Positions 22,501 through 34,575 of a stretch of 64,000 bases of DNA are shown in pieces (position 1 is the first letter of the stretch; each line of letters opens with the position of its first letter). Under the pieces are notes generated by a model. That model saw only the letters and a program-made list of their open reading frames with translations, was not told the DNA's origin and did not search any database. Origin of the DNA: Impatiens glandulifera. Taxonomy: Eukaryota > Streptophyta > Magnoliopsida > Ericales > Balsaminaceae. The translations under genes were made by a program, and so were the position numbers. Location: assembly GCF_907164915.1 (NCBI RefSeq), contig NC_061862.1:88212846-88276845 (forward strand), given 5' to 3'.

Positions 22501-25245
22501 TTAGGAAATTATTGATGATGTATGACTTGTTTCATACTTCGTCTTCATCGGGCATCCCTTTTATAGCCTGCCGAAGTCGGTGATGGCTTGAGTCGGACGG
22601 ATTTTGGACAAAAATCATCAATGGTCGATGGAGCACACCGGAAAAGGGGCTGGGGAGAGGAAGCAACAACATCGTTTTGTGGACACGTGGTAATATGAGG
22701 AGAGGACACAAAGTCTTTACTTGAGGTTCGATGCGTTTCAACCTTGGTTTGCATGCCAGACATCTTTTAAAATGAAACATATAGTTTTAAAAAGATTTTG
22801 ATAATACATGGAGTGGGAGAAATCAATTATGTAAAAATAATTAATTCTTTGTACAAACTTTAATAATATGGGGGCTAAATAACAATTTATCCATAACCCG
22901 GTTTAAATTAATTAAACATAACTAATTTAATAGATTATTTATTTGAAAATTAGAGTCGCCAAGTGATTTTATAAAAATTAATTAAATGATACATAAACGT
23001 ATTTATACCAGAGTTACTAAAAAGGGGTTCGTTGTCTGTTTACGCTCGGGAAAGGGCTTTCATGTTATGTCATTTGTGCCCGCCTAAGGACGATTCATGA
23101 AAATAAAGATTTGGCTATGATAAACTTATTTATAACATTTATTTCTTTAATTAGTAGTCTAGGGGTCCTAAACAAGGATATATTTAGCTCGCGTAAATAA
23201 TTGTACAAATTTATTTAAAAAGGGGTGTGTACATATTGCGCTGGTATTTCGATTTAACAAAACTTGAAAATATCAGAGAAATGTGTTATAGTGTGTATCC
23301 AAACAAAGTCTTATCAAAAATATTTTCTTTGGGAGACATCCAGAAATATTTGAAAATCATGTTCTAACCTCAGGAATACCATTTAAAATGGGGTGTGACT
23401 AAAAAATTACCAAAATAATTTTGGATTTTTGAAAAATGGAACCAAACAGGCCTCTAGGATCAAGGTCTTAGGGCTTAGATATGATTTAGCCGATCTAGGC
23501 TCGGTTGGGTTTGGGTGGTTTAGTCCTAGGTGAGTGAGGGCTCGGTCTTAGGTCTAGGGTTAGGGTTAGGTTTATCGGTCCTAGCCTAAGTGAGGGTTCG
23601 GTCCTAGGCTTAGAAACGTCGGTCCTAGGTCTAAGGTTAGGTTTACCGGTCCTAGGCTAAGTGAGGGCTCGGTCCTAGTGTTAGAAATATCAATCATATG
23701 TTAGGTTTACCGGTCCTAGGCTAAGTGAGGGCTCAGTCCTAAGTCTAAGGATAGAGTTAGGTTTACCGGTCCTAGGTCTAGGAAGCTCAATCCTAATCAT
23801 CGGTCATAGGATAATGGGAGGGATCAATCCTATCTGAAGAACACCGGTCCTAGTCCACGGTCCTAACTGAAGAACACATGTCCCGGGTCAGAAAATTCAG
23901 TCTTGGGATCCTCGGTCCAAGGTCAATTTTCTCAGTCCTGAGTTTAAACCTAGGGTTCGTTTTCTCGGTCTCTACTGAAGAACATGACCGAGAATCACCG
24001 GTCCTAGGCTAAAATCTTAGGACCGAGTGTTCTTGTTTTGATAAAAAAAAATTCAAAAGTCCATAACTTTTAATTGGGATCATTAAATCATGATCCGTAA
24101 GTTACAGTTAGTTCATATGATTATGAAGAACAAAATACCTAATATAAATCATGACTTTGAAGTCTTTACAATGATCAATTTCAAAATACCATTACTATGT
24201 CAAATTTTTGGATTTTCAAATTAGGTCATTTCAAGATCTGCTTTTTGTTCTATTAGCTTTGAAATGTTGAATATAGATGAACACAACCAAAACAAGAGCA
24301 TCAAAAACATTTTTTTGAAGATTTAATCAAAATCCAAAAAAAATCAAAAACAATATTTGATCATACATGATCAAAATGATAAAACAGTTGCTTAGAAACC
24401 ATTTTAACATGTTAACAAACATGTATAACAATTAATTGAATCAATAAATTCAGATTAAACTCAAGAACACAATATTTCAAAAATCCAGTTTTTAAGTTTA
24501 AATTTTAAAATTTTAGTTCGATCAAACATGATCAAAACATTATTACAATTGCTTGGAGATCATTCTAACATGTTAACAAACATGTATAACAACTAACTGA
24601 ATCGAAAAATTCAGATTAAAACCAAGAACAAAAAAAATCTTAAAATCCAGTTTTCAAATTTAAATTTTCAAATATTTTATTCAAGTTATTTGATCGATTC
24701 TCTTTCAACAGAAATTTCATGTATATAATGATTCTGAACAAAGAAATCACACAATCAAGCTCAAGAACAGATGAAATCCGATCATACAATAAAATTTGAA
24801 AACATTCAAAACTTTCAATTATAAATTGATATAAAGGCGTTCTAGATTTATACCAACACTTGGAGAACACTCATGAGAGGTGTTAGAGGATATCCAGATC
24901 ATATCTTTTTTTTTGGCATTTTTGAGAATTTAAGGGTATTTTATTTAATTGCTATAAGTCATAAATTAAACATAATTCATGATTAAATCATAAATAAATA
25001 TTTTTAACCTCTTTTTAGGTCTAATTTAGGTAAAATAAATAAAATATTTTATCCTTAAATTATTTTGGAATCTTGAATAATTTTCCTAATTATGATTTAA
25101 TTATCACAATAATTAACCTTTAATTAGGTTTTAATTTCTTATTTGAGATATTTTGAATATAAAAATTTAAAATATTTTCCTAATATTATTATAAAAATAA
25201 TAATATTATTTATAAGTTGGGGTACGTAAAATTTCTATGTCTACA
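22500..25245 (+). mobile_element. Gypsy-like LTR family fragment, copy 1
   Basis: Shares an ordered set of landmarks with 54560-57085: 'tggtttgcat...ttttaaaat', a TTAATTAAACATAA block, 'agagtcgccaagtgatttt', 'cgggaaagggctttca', then a GGTCCTA-rich array, then A/T-rich DNA with repeated 'caagaaca'. 'GAGTCGCCA...gggaaagggctt' is typical of large LTRs of plant Tat/Ogre-type Gypsy elements, and the right end 'atgtctaca' looks like such an LTR terminus. There is no PBS or pol beside it. Two 90-bp-scale direct repeats ('gttaacaaacatgtataaca') occur at 24410 and 24572. Class assignment is tentative. Confidence 0.45.
23440..24030 (+). repeat. degenerate GGTCCTAGG array
   Basis: Irregular repetition of 'ggtcctaggctaagtgaggg', 'ctcggtcctag' and 'gtttaccggtcctagg', period mostly 60-70 bp. 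CGGTCCTAG occurs many times. A sister array lies at 55370-55880 in the second LTR copy. Confidence 0.8.
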
Positions 25246-25660
25246 GTCGGTCACTTATTTAGCCTAATTTTATCCACATAGAGATGACTCAGGCTAGGCC
25301 TGCATGTGAAATGATCGCGAAACTAAGACAGTCATTTTACTTCAACAGAATTAATCAATTTAGTTGAGAATGGACGAAGATAAGGAATGACTGATTTTCA
25401 AAGAAATTAGTCGTACTGATTTTCAAAGAAATTAGTCGTGCTTATCATTTATCTTGGGGGAGAAGATGAACTCGGATCACAAACACGTCGTTGGGAGTGA
25501 CCTTGGGCATTCCGTCCGTGTTGGGCGAAATGTGTCTCTTCTGTTACATTATGCATTAACCCTCTATTTGTCCATATGGTTGTGCGCCTAAGCTTCGCGT
25601 GTCCTAGGGCCTATTTGCTTTAGGCCAAAGTGCTTTGGTCCATTTGACATTTTATTTTTA
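25246..25660. other. mixed-composition DNA next to the LTR-like end
   Basis: Contains a 27-bp direct repeat ('tgattttcaaagaaattagt' at 25390 and 25419) and higher GC. It could be the leader of the same retroelement, but no PBS is visible. Confidence 0.35.
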
Positions 25661-25739
25661 TTTTTATTTATCTGCAAACCACAAAAAAAAAATTAATAGA
25701 CATAAATTTTATTTTTGCCTATTTTTTTTTATTATTTTG

Positions 25740-26290
25740 TTTATTTTGGAGCTTATTTTTATTATTTTGCAATTTAAATTGCTATAACATTTTCCCCAAA
25801 ATAATTATTTAAATTTATTTAAACTCTTAATTTTAATTATTTTAAGATAAATAGATACAATATTTTCCCTAAAAATTATATAATTTATTTTTGACTTAAT
25901 TCTAATTATTTGAATTAAATAAATACAATACTTATCCAAGATAATTATTTAATTTTGTTCTGGCCTTTATTATTTTTATTTTAAATGAATACAACATTTA
26001 TAAGATAATTATTTATTTTTGGCCTTTATATTATTAATTATTTTAGGACACATAAATACAATATTTTTCATAAATAATTATTTATTTTATTTTTAGCCTT
26101 ATTTTAATTGTTTTGGGATAAATGGATATAACCTTCTTTCTAAATAGTTATTTAATTTATTTTTTGCCTCTACTTTAATTATTTTGAGATAAATGGATAC
26201 AAAATTTTCCCTATATAATTATTTAATTTATTTTTAGAAATTATTTTAATTAAATCAAAATAATTAATTTATTTTATTTTTATCCTTTTA
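25740..26290. repeat. ~66-bp AT-rich tandem array
   Basis: About eight diverged units of 'ataattatttaatttatttt', 'gcctttattttaattatttt', 'gggataaatggatacaat'. From 26300 to 27087 there is AT-rich DNA including an A18 tract near 26886. Confidence 0.75.
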
Positions 26291-27087
26291 TGAATTTATA
26301 ATTTTTAAAATTTTCTATAATTTGTCCCAAATTAAATTTTAGTATTTATAGTTTGAATTTTATTGAAATTATAATCAAACAAACATAGGAATTGAAATTA
26401 CAAAATAATTCAATTTTTTTACACACACCATTATATAAACATCTAAGGTGGGCGATCGTTTTAAATAAAAAAATTGGAATATGATTGAGATTAATTAAAT
26501 GTAAAGAACGATAATGATTGATAAAAAAATTATTGTTTTGTTAAGACCATATAATTATTACCATTATCATTAATAATGTTTGGTTTGCTTATAATTTGTT
26601 TATTTGAATGAAGTTAATTTTTATTATTGTTAATTTATATCGCAGTTGATTTTTATCTGCAAAAATTTCATTGTCTAATATTAAAAATAATTAATTAAGA
26701 ATTGTTAAGACTATAAAATAAAAACTTTAAAAAAAATGATAAATGTATGAGCATCACAATGAAATGTAAATATTTTTTAGAGTAGCATAAAAAAAAAACA
26801 ATTAGAACCAATAAATATCAAGTCAAATTATATATGTTTTCTATAAATATTGTTTTATTTATTAATTTCTTTTTCCATGTCTAACAAAAAAAAAAAAAAA
26901 AACCAACCTTCCAACTAGATCTTATATTTTTATTTTTCCCTCAAAATGTATGTATCAAAAGTATTGAAAATATCTAGATACAACAAAAACTAGCATTTGA
27001 CCTAGATACTATCAATTTAAAATAAACCACATATTCATATATAGTTCACGGATTGAAAAATTATTGAACAAACCCAAACACAAATGA

Positions 27088-27270
27088 TCATCTCAAATGT
27101 CTTGATAGCGCCGACATAACTTCCTTTTTCGCACCGTCCTGGTAACAAATTTCATAAGCTTTGTCAACATTCATTTGAGGTATCACAATGCTAATTATTT
27201 CATCAATATCATCCTCCATCTTTGCCTTTGTCGCACTTAGAAATTTAGATTTAAACCTAGATCGAAACAA
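27088..27270 (-). other. 60-codon ORF, protein-like but unrecognised
   Basis: Reads MEDDIDEIISIVIP, then 'VDKAYEICYQDGAKKEVMSA' and ends HLR-stop. Composition (balanced charge, few low-complexity runs) is unlike the surrounding AT-rich frames, so it may be the last exon or captured fragment of a host gene. I cannot name a family. It has no obvious upstream exon within the window. Confidence 0.3.
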
Positions 27271-29150
27271 TCAAAAGATTTGTAATAATAGTATATTGCG
27301 ATGTCATTTGGTCACAGATGGACTCAAATTTTAAACTAAATTGTCCAACCTTAAAGGTATGTTTGTAGGAGTAGAATTAAAATTGACATTAGAATTATCT
27401 ATTTTATTAAAATATTGGTTTGATAAGACCATTAAGGATAATATAGTTAAATGTCAAGAATTTTGTTTAAGTTTCGAGTCCAATTAAAAAAAATATCGGT
27501 TAAACATTTTATCTTCTTAAATTCAAAAACAAAATATCGGTTTCACATGTTAACTTCTTAAATTTTTTTAAAAAAAATATACATCAGTTTATAATTTTAA
27601 CTTACTAAATAAAAAAAAAAATACCGGTTCAAGATTTTAACATCCTAAATTTAAAAAAGAATATCGATTGAAAACGTTAATCATGTATTAAATGATAAAA
27701 TAATAAGTTATTTTGTTTAAATTAACATAAAAAAAATCATACAATTCCTAACAAAAAAAAAGAGTGAAATTTAAAATTATAAAATTACACTGAATTAAAT
27801 TTCATTAAAATTTTAATTTTAATTCTAATTCTTAATAATAAAATATCTATTAAACTTAATAATTGAAATTAGAGCTCTCAGTTTTAATTTTAATTCCGAT
27901 TCTTAGATTAGTGAATCGTGAATGACTATGGAAGTTTTGTGGCTAATTATTTCTCTAGTTTGCCAATTATATTACCAAGATTGTCTGCATCCAAATGAAA
28001 AACAATAATATTATGATGAACAAGTTATTAGATTTTATCCCATATTATAAAATCAGTTTAGTTTATGAATAATATTAATGCAGAAATATAAATAAATTTA
28101 TGATTTTTTTAGTAACTGTAAGTTTAGTTTTCAAATGTTACTTTTATATTGTATATGTTGCCATGTGAAGAGAGAGCCTACTAAATTTATCTCTCCATGT
28201 AAGTGCTTCCTTAAGAAGGAATTACTTAAAATGGATAATGGTCCTGTCGACAATATTTAACATTTTAATCATCCACTCTAAATGAAGGCAACTAACATAA
28301 AATATTGAATTTAAAACGTGAAGTAGCAGAACAATATAAAGGATAGAAATTTGAAAGATTCTTTTTAATTCATTATAGCTAGCAAAAAAAAACATACAAA
28401 TATCAAACTTGTAAATGTTCAGAGGCAACTCCAATTGTAAGGAAGAAGGATAAAGCTCAACGAAGGAGTAGTTGTTAAACACTCATTATTATTGAGATGC
28501 AATATACGTAGTGACCACAAAGAGCAAATGACACATACAACATTACACAATCTCTAACCAATATATCCATTCCTAAACCCAAAATGGAGTAAATATTACA
28601 TCAAAGTAAATGTCACATCAAACAGTAATTAATCTCCAACTCAAAAATTCATTTTTAAACTCAAAAAAATATTCTATAAATATTACATTTTACCCTAACT
28701 TTTTAACTTTGTCAATAACCACTTATATATTTATCAATTTTACAAATTAAACCTCAATATTTTTTCAAACTCACACACATTAAAGAAAATTATGTTAAAA
28801 TTAATTATAAATCAATAATTTATACACATAAAAAAATTAAACATTATAAAATAAACACAATATAGATTATTTAAGTATTTTTTAAGAAATGTAATTATTG
28901 TATTTTTTTAAATTTTAATTTTTTTATCAATATTATTTATTACTATAAATTTATGATACGTAAAAAATATTAATAATAATATATATAAGATAAAAATAAA
29001 AAATTAAATATATAAATAAATTTATACAAAACTAAATATAAAATTCAATTAAATTAATAGTTAAAAGGATAAATAAAAATTTTAAAATAAATTATATAAA
29101 AAATATATCTAAATTGAAATATCTGTAAAGTTGAAGGGCTGTTTATTATT
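27271..29150. other. AT-rich DNA with no gene recognised
   Basis: Near 27480-27680 the phrase 'atcggttnaanattttaac...ctaaattnaaaaa' recurs four times, loosely tandem. At 29125-29190 a ~40-bp unit (gttgaagggctgtttattat) occurs twice. The rest is plain AT-rich sequence. Confidence 0.6.
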
Positions 29151-29377
29151 TGATTAGAAAGTTGAAGGGTTATTTATTATTTGATTAGATTTTGTTGTGT
29201 TTGAGGAACTGTAACAACACAAATATACACCAATATAAGTTGTTTGAAGAGAGAAAAATATGTTATTCCTATTTTGAATTTGGATATGCAATAGGGTTAG
29301 AGCTAAAAAGAGATTATAAGAATGAATTTGCAGTTCTGTTGGAGATGGTCTTAGAAGAAGAGAAATTGATGAAAACG

Positions 29378-29417
29378 GGAATGCTATATATAGCATTCCA
29401 TCGATAGCATTCCCACC
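29378..29417. repeat. 22-bp perfect palindrome plus third half-copy
   Basis: GGAATGCTATATATAGCATTCC is its own reverse complement; it is followed by ATCGAT and then AGCATTCCC, a further half-site. Other copies of 'aatgctat' occur at 29517. Possibly the end of a small palindromic element. Confidence 0.8.
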
Positions 29418-29724
29418 GAATTAGAGTGGATCCAATGAATCCGTGTATAAGGTAATTAATTTACTGTTCATTAATTATATCCCTTATCCAAACATCTCTA
29501 TTCAATCATAACAAAGAATGCTATCTTCAAGGTCTAAAAAAAGGAACATTTAAAATACATTATATAAAAAAGAGTCCTGCACAACAAAAGAGGACAAAAA
29601 AAAAGTCACTAAGAACGCTGATTAGTGATTACTATCTTCCCAGGAATAAACCCTGATATTAAAAAAAAGTCACATTTTGTAATTTTGAAATGCAAAATGG
29701 TCTCTTTTTCTTTTTCTTTTATTT

Positions 29725-30036
29725 TTACTTTTTAGATTCAGTCCATCCAAGGCCGGGTCTCTTAATCTCCTCTTGAGGATCTTCATATTCTCGAGCATCA
29801 CGAAGAGAAGCTTCGAAATCTGTTGAGTCACTTGCAACCGGAAGAAAGCTGCTAATGTCATCTCTAGCTCCAAATCCTCCTGCCCTCGTCACATCGTCTG
29901 ATGAAATGGAAGCTTCCATGTTCACTTCGGCCGAAACAACTTGCCCCACATTTTCATCTACGATGGGTTGTTCTTGTCTCGAATCACCTGTTAGATCATC
30001 CAATGCAACTTCCTTTGATTGCTTTTTATCATCCAT
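29725..30036 (-). CDS. short acidic conserved plant protein, function unknown (103 aa)
   Basis: A single coding exon, ATG at 30036-30034, stop before 29725. The N-terminal half is Asp/Glu/Ser-rich and probably disordered; the C-terminal half holds 'GGFGARDDISSFLPVASDST', 'DFEASLRDAREYE' and ends RPGLGWTESKK. This ending is familiar from short uncharacterised plant proteins, from memory only. Three bases upstream of the ATG a CAG (30042-30040) makes a good splice acceptor, so the message likely has a 5'UTR intron of about 1.5 kb; a fitting donor is at 31524 (TTCCAG|GTTCTT), with a TATA box near 31660. No signal peptide or membrane segment. Frame and codon use are clean, unlike nearby relics. 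Confidence 0.7.
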   Translation of the reverse strand: MDDKKQSKEVALDDLTGDSRQEQPIVDENVGQVVSAEVNMEASISSDDVTRAGGFGARDDISSFLPVASDSTDFEASLRDAREYEDPQEEIKRPGLGWTESKK

Positions 30037-30039
30037 AAT

Positions 30040-31524
30040 CTGACAATAACACAGTCATTTTTCTATGAACTTGTAATCTAAACAAAATCAGGTATCGTTA
30101 CTATTGATATCCCACATGTTTGTATTTATTTTCATTGAATGAATTCCTTTTATATAGCAAAAAGAAAGAATAAAAGAAGAAGGCAGGGAAGAAGAACATA
30201 CAGGAATCAAGTTTAACTTCTCCTCTCTATATCAAGTGATGATAACAATCATAAGAATAGCAAGTTCTAGTGTCCCAAATTTATATATTATGGGAAAGAA
30301 TAATTTAGACATGAAAAACTTGAATTGTATCTTAATGCAATATGAAATCGTCAAATTTGTAGTTGTATGGGATATTGTTTGCTTTGATTTGGTTTCTGAT
30401 TGTTTTCTAGATAATGATCTAATTAAATTCTAGTGTTATTTTTTACTTCTATTGGACTTACTGACACTGATCTAAAACAATAAAAGAATAAACAGTAGAA
30501 CAACAACCTCTTTGTTATCACCTTTTATGATCCGGATGATGATCTACATTTATTGTATTTGTGAAAAATCACAATGATCCATAAAATAACCTGAATTGTT
30601 ATTTAGAAAATATTATCTTTATATCAAATTAAGCAAAAGGAATCACATTATAATCTGGATCATAAAACAAGAGATCATCTTAATTTATACCAAATGAAGC
30701 AAAGTAAAACTATAACCTGGATCATGACCTTTAGAACAATCTTATGCCAAATGGAAAGCAAATCACATTCAATTTTAAATTTGACGATTATTCAAAGGGT
30801 TCAAAGGGATCGTGATTGTGACAAAATACAATTTTTCAAATCACGCCTGCCTGCCTACCTACCTACCTACCTACATCTCATCAGGGTGATACGAATTCTA
30901 TAAATTATGGGAACTCAATGGTTTATAAATCTCAAAGACTAAACTATCCTCACTAGTGACAGAACTCAAATTAGCATCTTTAAAAGCCATATTCAACAAT
31001 CTACAACTTGTTCTAGCAAGTGCTTAAGCAGAATGAAAGAGGAAAGAGTGATGATTAAGCTCAAGAACATGGGTTGGGCACCACCAGCAGCAAGTTAGTT
31101 CTACACAAAATGACATTGCTGATCTTTTTTGTATCTTAACAAAATCGCATGACATTTGAACCTAAGGAGGAAAACTATGGCAAGAATGAAATAGAACAAA
31201 CAACAATATGTCAGGTTCAAAACAAGGTTCGTAAATGAGTATCATTTCATTCCAATTTCAATGATAAGGTTAGAAAAATCAACTCGTTAACTTGTGAAGA
31301 AAGAAAAACTGCAAAGTTTACCGTATGAATTTGTGGGTTAGGTCTAATTCGCATGGAATTACTAGAAGCTCTATCATTGAAAACTGGGGCTACTAGGGAT
31401 TGTCGTCTAACTTATGTAAAGAAACAGAAACAAGTTCTAGTTTTCTTCCTAATTGATAACATCAAACAGACAGATATAGGAGATTAAACTATAGATATAA
31501 GCATAAGAGATTGAGTGAAAGAAC
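30040..31524 (-). other. probable 5'UTR intron of the acidic protein gene
   Basis: Bounded by AG at 30041-30040 and GT at 31524-31523 on the minus strand. Contains a (CCTA)n microsatellite at 30849-30872 and repeated 'ataacctggatcat' text near 30590-30725. No coding frame. Long first introns in the 5'UTR are common in constitutively expressed plant genes. Confidence 0.5.
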
Positions 31525-31653
31525 CTGGAATGTGAAAATAAACCGCCAATTCCAGTATTTCGTTTCTTTTCTATCTCTATCTCTACCTTCTTCTTGTTTC
31601 TAATGACGACGTCGATAACAGTTCTCACCGTCCTCACTCCTCTCTCTCTCTCT

Positions 31654-31663
31654 CTATATATAG
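31654..31663 (-). promoter_or_regulatory. TATA box of the acidic protein gene
   Basis: Minus strand CTATATATAG followed by (AG)n and then a 5'UTR-like purine-rich leader. The (CT)n/(AG)n run immediately downstream is typical of plant core promoters and leaders. Start of transcription would be near 31630. Confidence 0.55.
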
Positions 31664-31699
31664 TTCTTCTTCGTTGGAACTGTAATCGGACTTCGGACC

Positions 31700-33688
31700 C
31701 TCCATATTTGCAGATCAGTTGGATCGGGTCAATAACTAATCTGATATCTTATACGGGTTAAATATCAATTTTATTATATTAAATAAACCCGATCCGACCT
31801 GCAATAAGGGAATTTTTTTATTTATATTTTATCATCACTCTATATTTTACTCTACTTTTTGTTTGACCTTTTAATTTTTTTACTTTTTTTTTTAGATATC
31901 CAACTTTATTATACACAAATTCAACTACAACCTTTTCTTAAATAATTTTAAAATAATCAAATACAAGGATAGCAAACAAATTTGAAACGAATGAGGTATC
32001 TAATGATTATGAGGGAGGGTGATTAAGGTAGTAATGATTAAATATAAATTAAAATGTATATTTATCTCGATTCTCTTAATTAATAATTTGTTTTGCTTCT
32101 CTCTATTAATAATTTATTTTTTACTTCTTATTTAATAATTTATCTTTTATTTGTAAATACATGTTTATATATTTGGTTACTTTTATTTATTTATTTATAT
32201 TATTTTTAAAGTAATAAAAGAGTTCATAATAAATTAAATAATAATATATATATTAAAATATATATTATATTTGATAAATATATATTTAAGAGAATATAAA
32301 ATTCTTAATTATTTTTTTAATTAGTTATATTTACAGTTAATAATTTAAATATTTATTTTTTTTTAAAATAAATAAAAATAGAATAAATAAACAAATCAAT
32401 TTAATAAAATATATAAATATATAATTTTTAAATATATATATATATATATATTTATTTATTTATTCAAACTTTTCCGTTCTTTCTTTAAAAAAATATTTTT
32501 TTATTTTTTATTTTTGTAAGAAATTTATTAGAAACTCAATCCATTATAGTTAATAGTTTGAGTTACATTTATATTGAATATTAGTATTTTATGATTTAAG
32601 TTGGATTACCTTAATAATTAAGAATTTGTTACTGATATAATTTTAAATAAAATAAAAAATAACAAAAATATTTAATAATACATTTTAAATTATAAAATAT
32701 ATATAATATATATTAATAATTTTAAAATATTATTTATAATAGTTTAAGAATAAAATATTAAATAGAGATAAATTACTAAATAATAACTTTAAATATTAAA
32801 CAATTGAGAAAATATTAAATGCTTTTATGGTGACATTTACCGTGTATAATTAAAAAATAAAAAAAATGTTCTAATAACACATGTACAATAACATATCATT
32901 TGTTGAATGAATTTGTTGCATCATTGGTTATTAATTTTTAGCACTCAAAATATATTATTTATTTTTTAAAATAAATTAATTATTATTAATTAAAATAATT
33001 AAATTTAAATATTAAATAATAAGATAAATTTGTAATAATTAAAATTCTAATCTAAAAGATTTCAATAATTTTATAATATTTTTTGGAGTGACTCCAAAAA
33101 TTTATAACGATGAATGATGAAATAAAGCAAATCGAACAAACCAATCATACGGTGTTGGAAGAACTTTTACCAAATATTATAAGTGGTAATGAAATTTGTC
33201 TTTGACCAATGATTGGTAAACAACGCCAAAAGAAGGTTTTTGTCAAATGATAAATAACCATCTATGTACATGAATAGAAAAATGAGAAATCATTATCAAT
33301 AATGGGAGGATACATATTGGAAGATCAACTTTAGTGAAAAAAATCAGATTCAGACTCGAAAAATGTTGCTAATAAGGAGACAACACAGACTCGAATAATG
33401 ATCACCAAGATAATCGGAATGTATGTGTATCAAATGATCCACCAACATTTAAAAATATTGTTTAAATTATAAAAGAATTGGAATGAAAAATTTGATCCAA
33501 TTAGTGAGAAAAAAACAAGACACCCAAACCAAACTAAAGAAAACAATAGAGGGTAAGAAAAAAAAAACTTTTAACTTCTCATAAAAGTTTTATTTTGTTT
33601 TTTTTAAAGAAAATCCTTTAAATCGATTGTGATTTTGAAATATATTTAGTATTTACATATAAATTTACATACATCAAGTATATATATA
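31700..33688. other. very AT-rich DNA, no gene seen
   Basis: A/T runs with TA microsatellite near 32435. 33110-33560 is less AT-rich but has no recognised protein or RNA. Ends at the left terminus of the CACTA element. Confidence 0.65.
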
Positions 33689-33699
33689 CACTAGTAAAA

Positions 33700-34290
33700 A
33701 TAAGTCTTTTACCGAAAGTATAACTAATCTGTTCGTAAAAGTTATATATATCTGTTGGTAATACCCCTTTGCCGACAAGTTGTAAGATTGTCGGCATTGT
33801 TCTTGTCGGTAAAGGTTTAAAGGCTTTAGCCGACAGATAACAAAACTGTCGGTAAAACTTATACCGAGAGATTTATGCATATCTTTCGCCATATCCTTTT
33901 CTGAGAGATATGATTAGATCTATCGACTTTAATTATAAAATGACATTTTAACATAGATTGTATTTCTTCTAATTAGACTAACAACAACTCGAATATATAA
34001 AAACCGAATAGACTATTTAATCTTTTTTTAGATAAATAACGAAAGATTTATTGAAATCTTTCAGAAATGCCTTTACCGAAAGATTCATTGAAAATCTTTC
34101 GGTATAGCCTTTACCAAAATATTTCAATGAATCTTTCGGTATCACATTTACCGACAGATTTCAATCACCTCTCGGTATCATCTTTCGGAATTATGTGAAT
34201 AGGCTTTTCCGACAGATTTATGTAAAACTGTCGGAATTATGTAAATAGGATTTTCCGATAGATTCCTTGATATCTTTCGGTATTCCCTAT
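33700..34290. repeat. left subterminal repeats of CACTA 1
   Basis: More than a dozen inverted and direct copies of CTTTCGGTA / ACCGAAAG, mixed with a second class, CCGACAG / CTGTCGG (for example 33780-33860 and 34160-34240). The two classes differ by one base. Confidence 0.85.
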
Positions 34291-34575
34291 ATTTTTAATG
34301 ATTTTGTTTATTTTTTACGTAACATTAACTTGTCAATTATCAGCCAAACAAAAAGAAATACAATACAATTTATAAACAAAAAATTCATTACATTTCCAAA
34401 ATTCTTAATCCAATACGAAATAGAGTATATTAATCCAAAAAGTACTTATCCAAACATGATAAACTAATCCACATCCAAAAAGTACGTAATGCATGAAAAA
34501 CACATTTACTGAAATGTACTAACTCGGGGGTGGTGGTTGATACGGTAACTATGATAATATAAATGCAATTTTTTA

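Noticed and set aside
22532..22780. Minus-strand ORFs of 82 and 72 codons
   Set aside because: Overlapping frames in a GC-richer part of the Gypsy-like LTR; no motif, and not conserved in the other LTR copy.
23555..23575. Telomere-like TTAGGG repeats
   Set aside because: Only two units, inside the GGTCCTA array, and not the usual plant TTTAGGG; likewise the irregular 'ttttaggg' text near 3595-3630.
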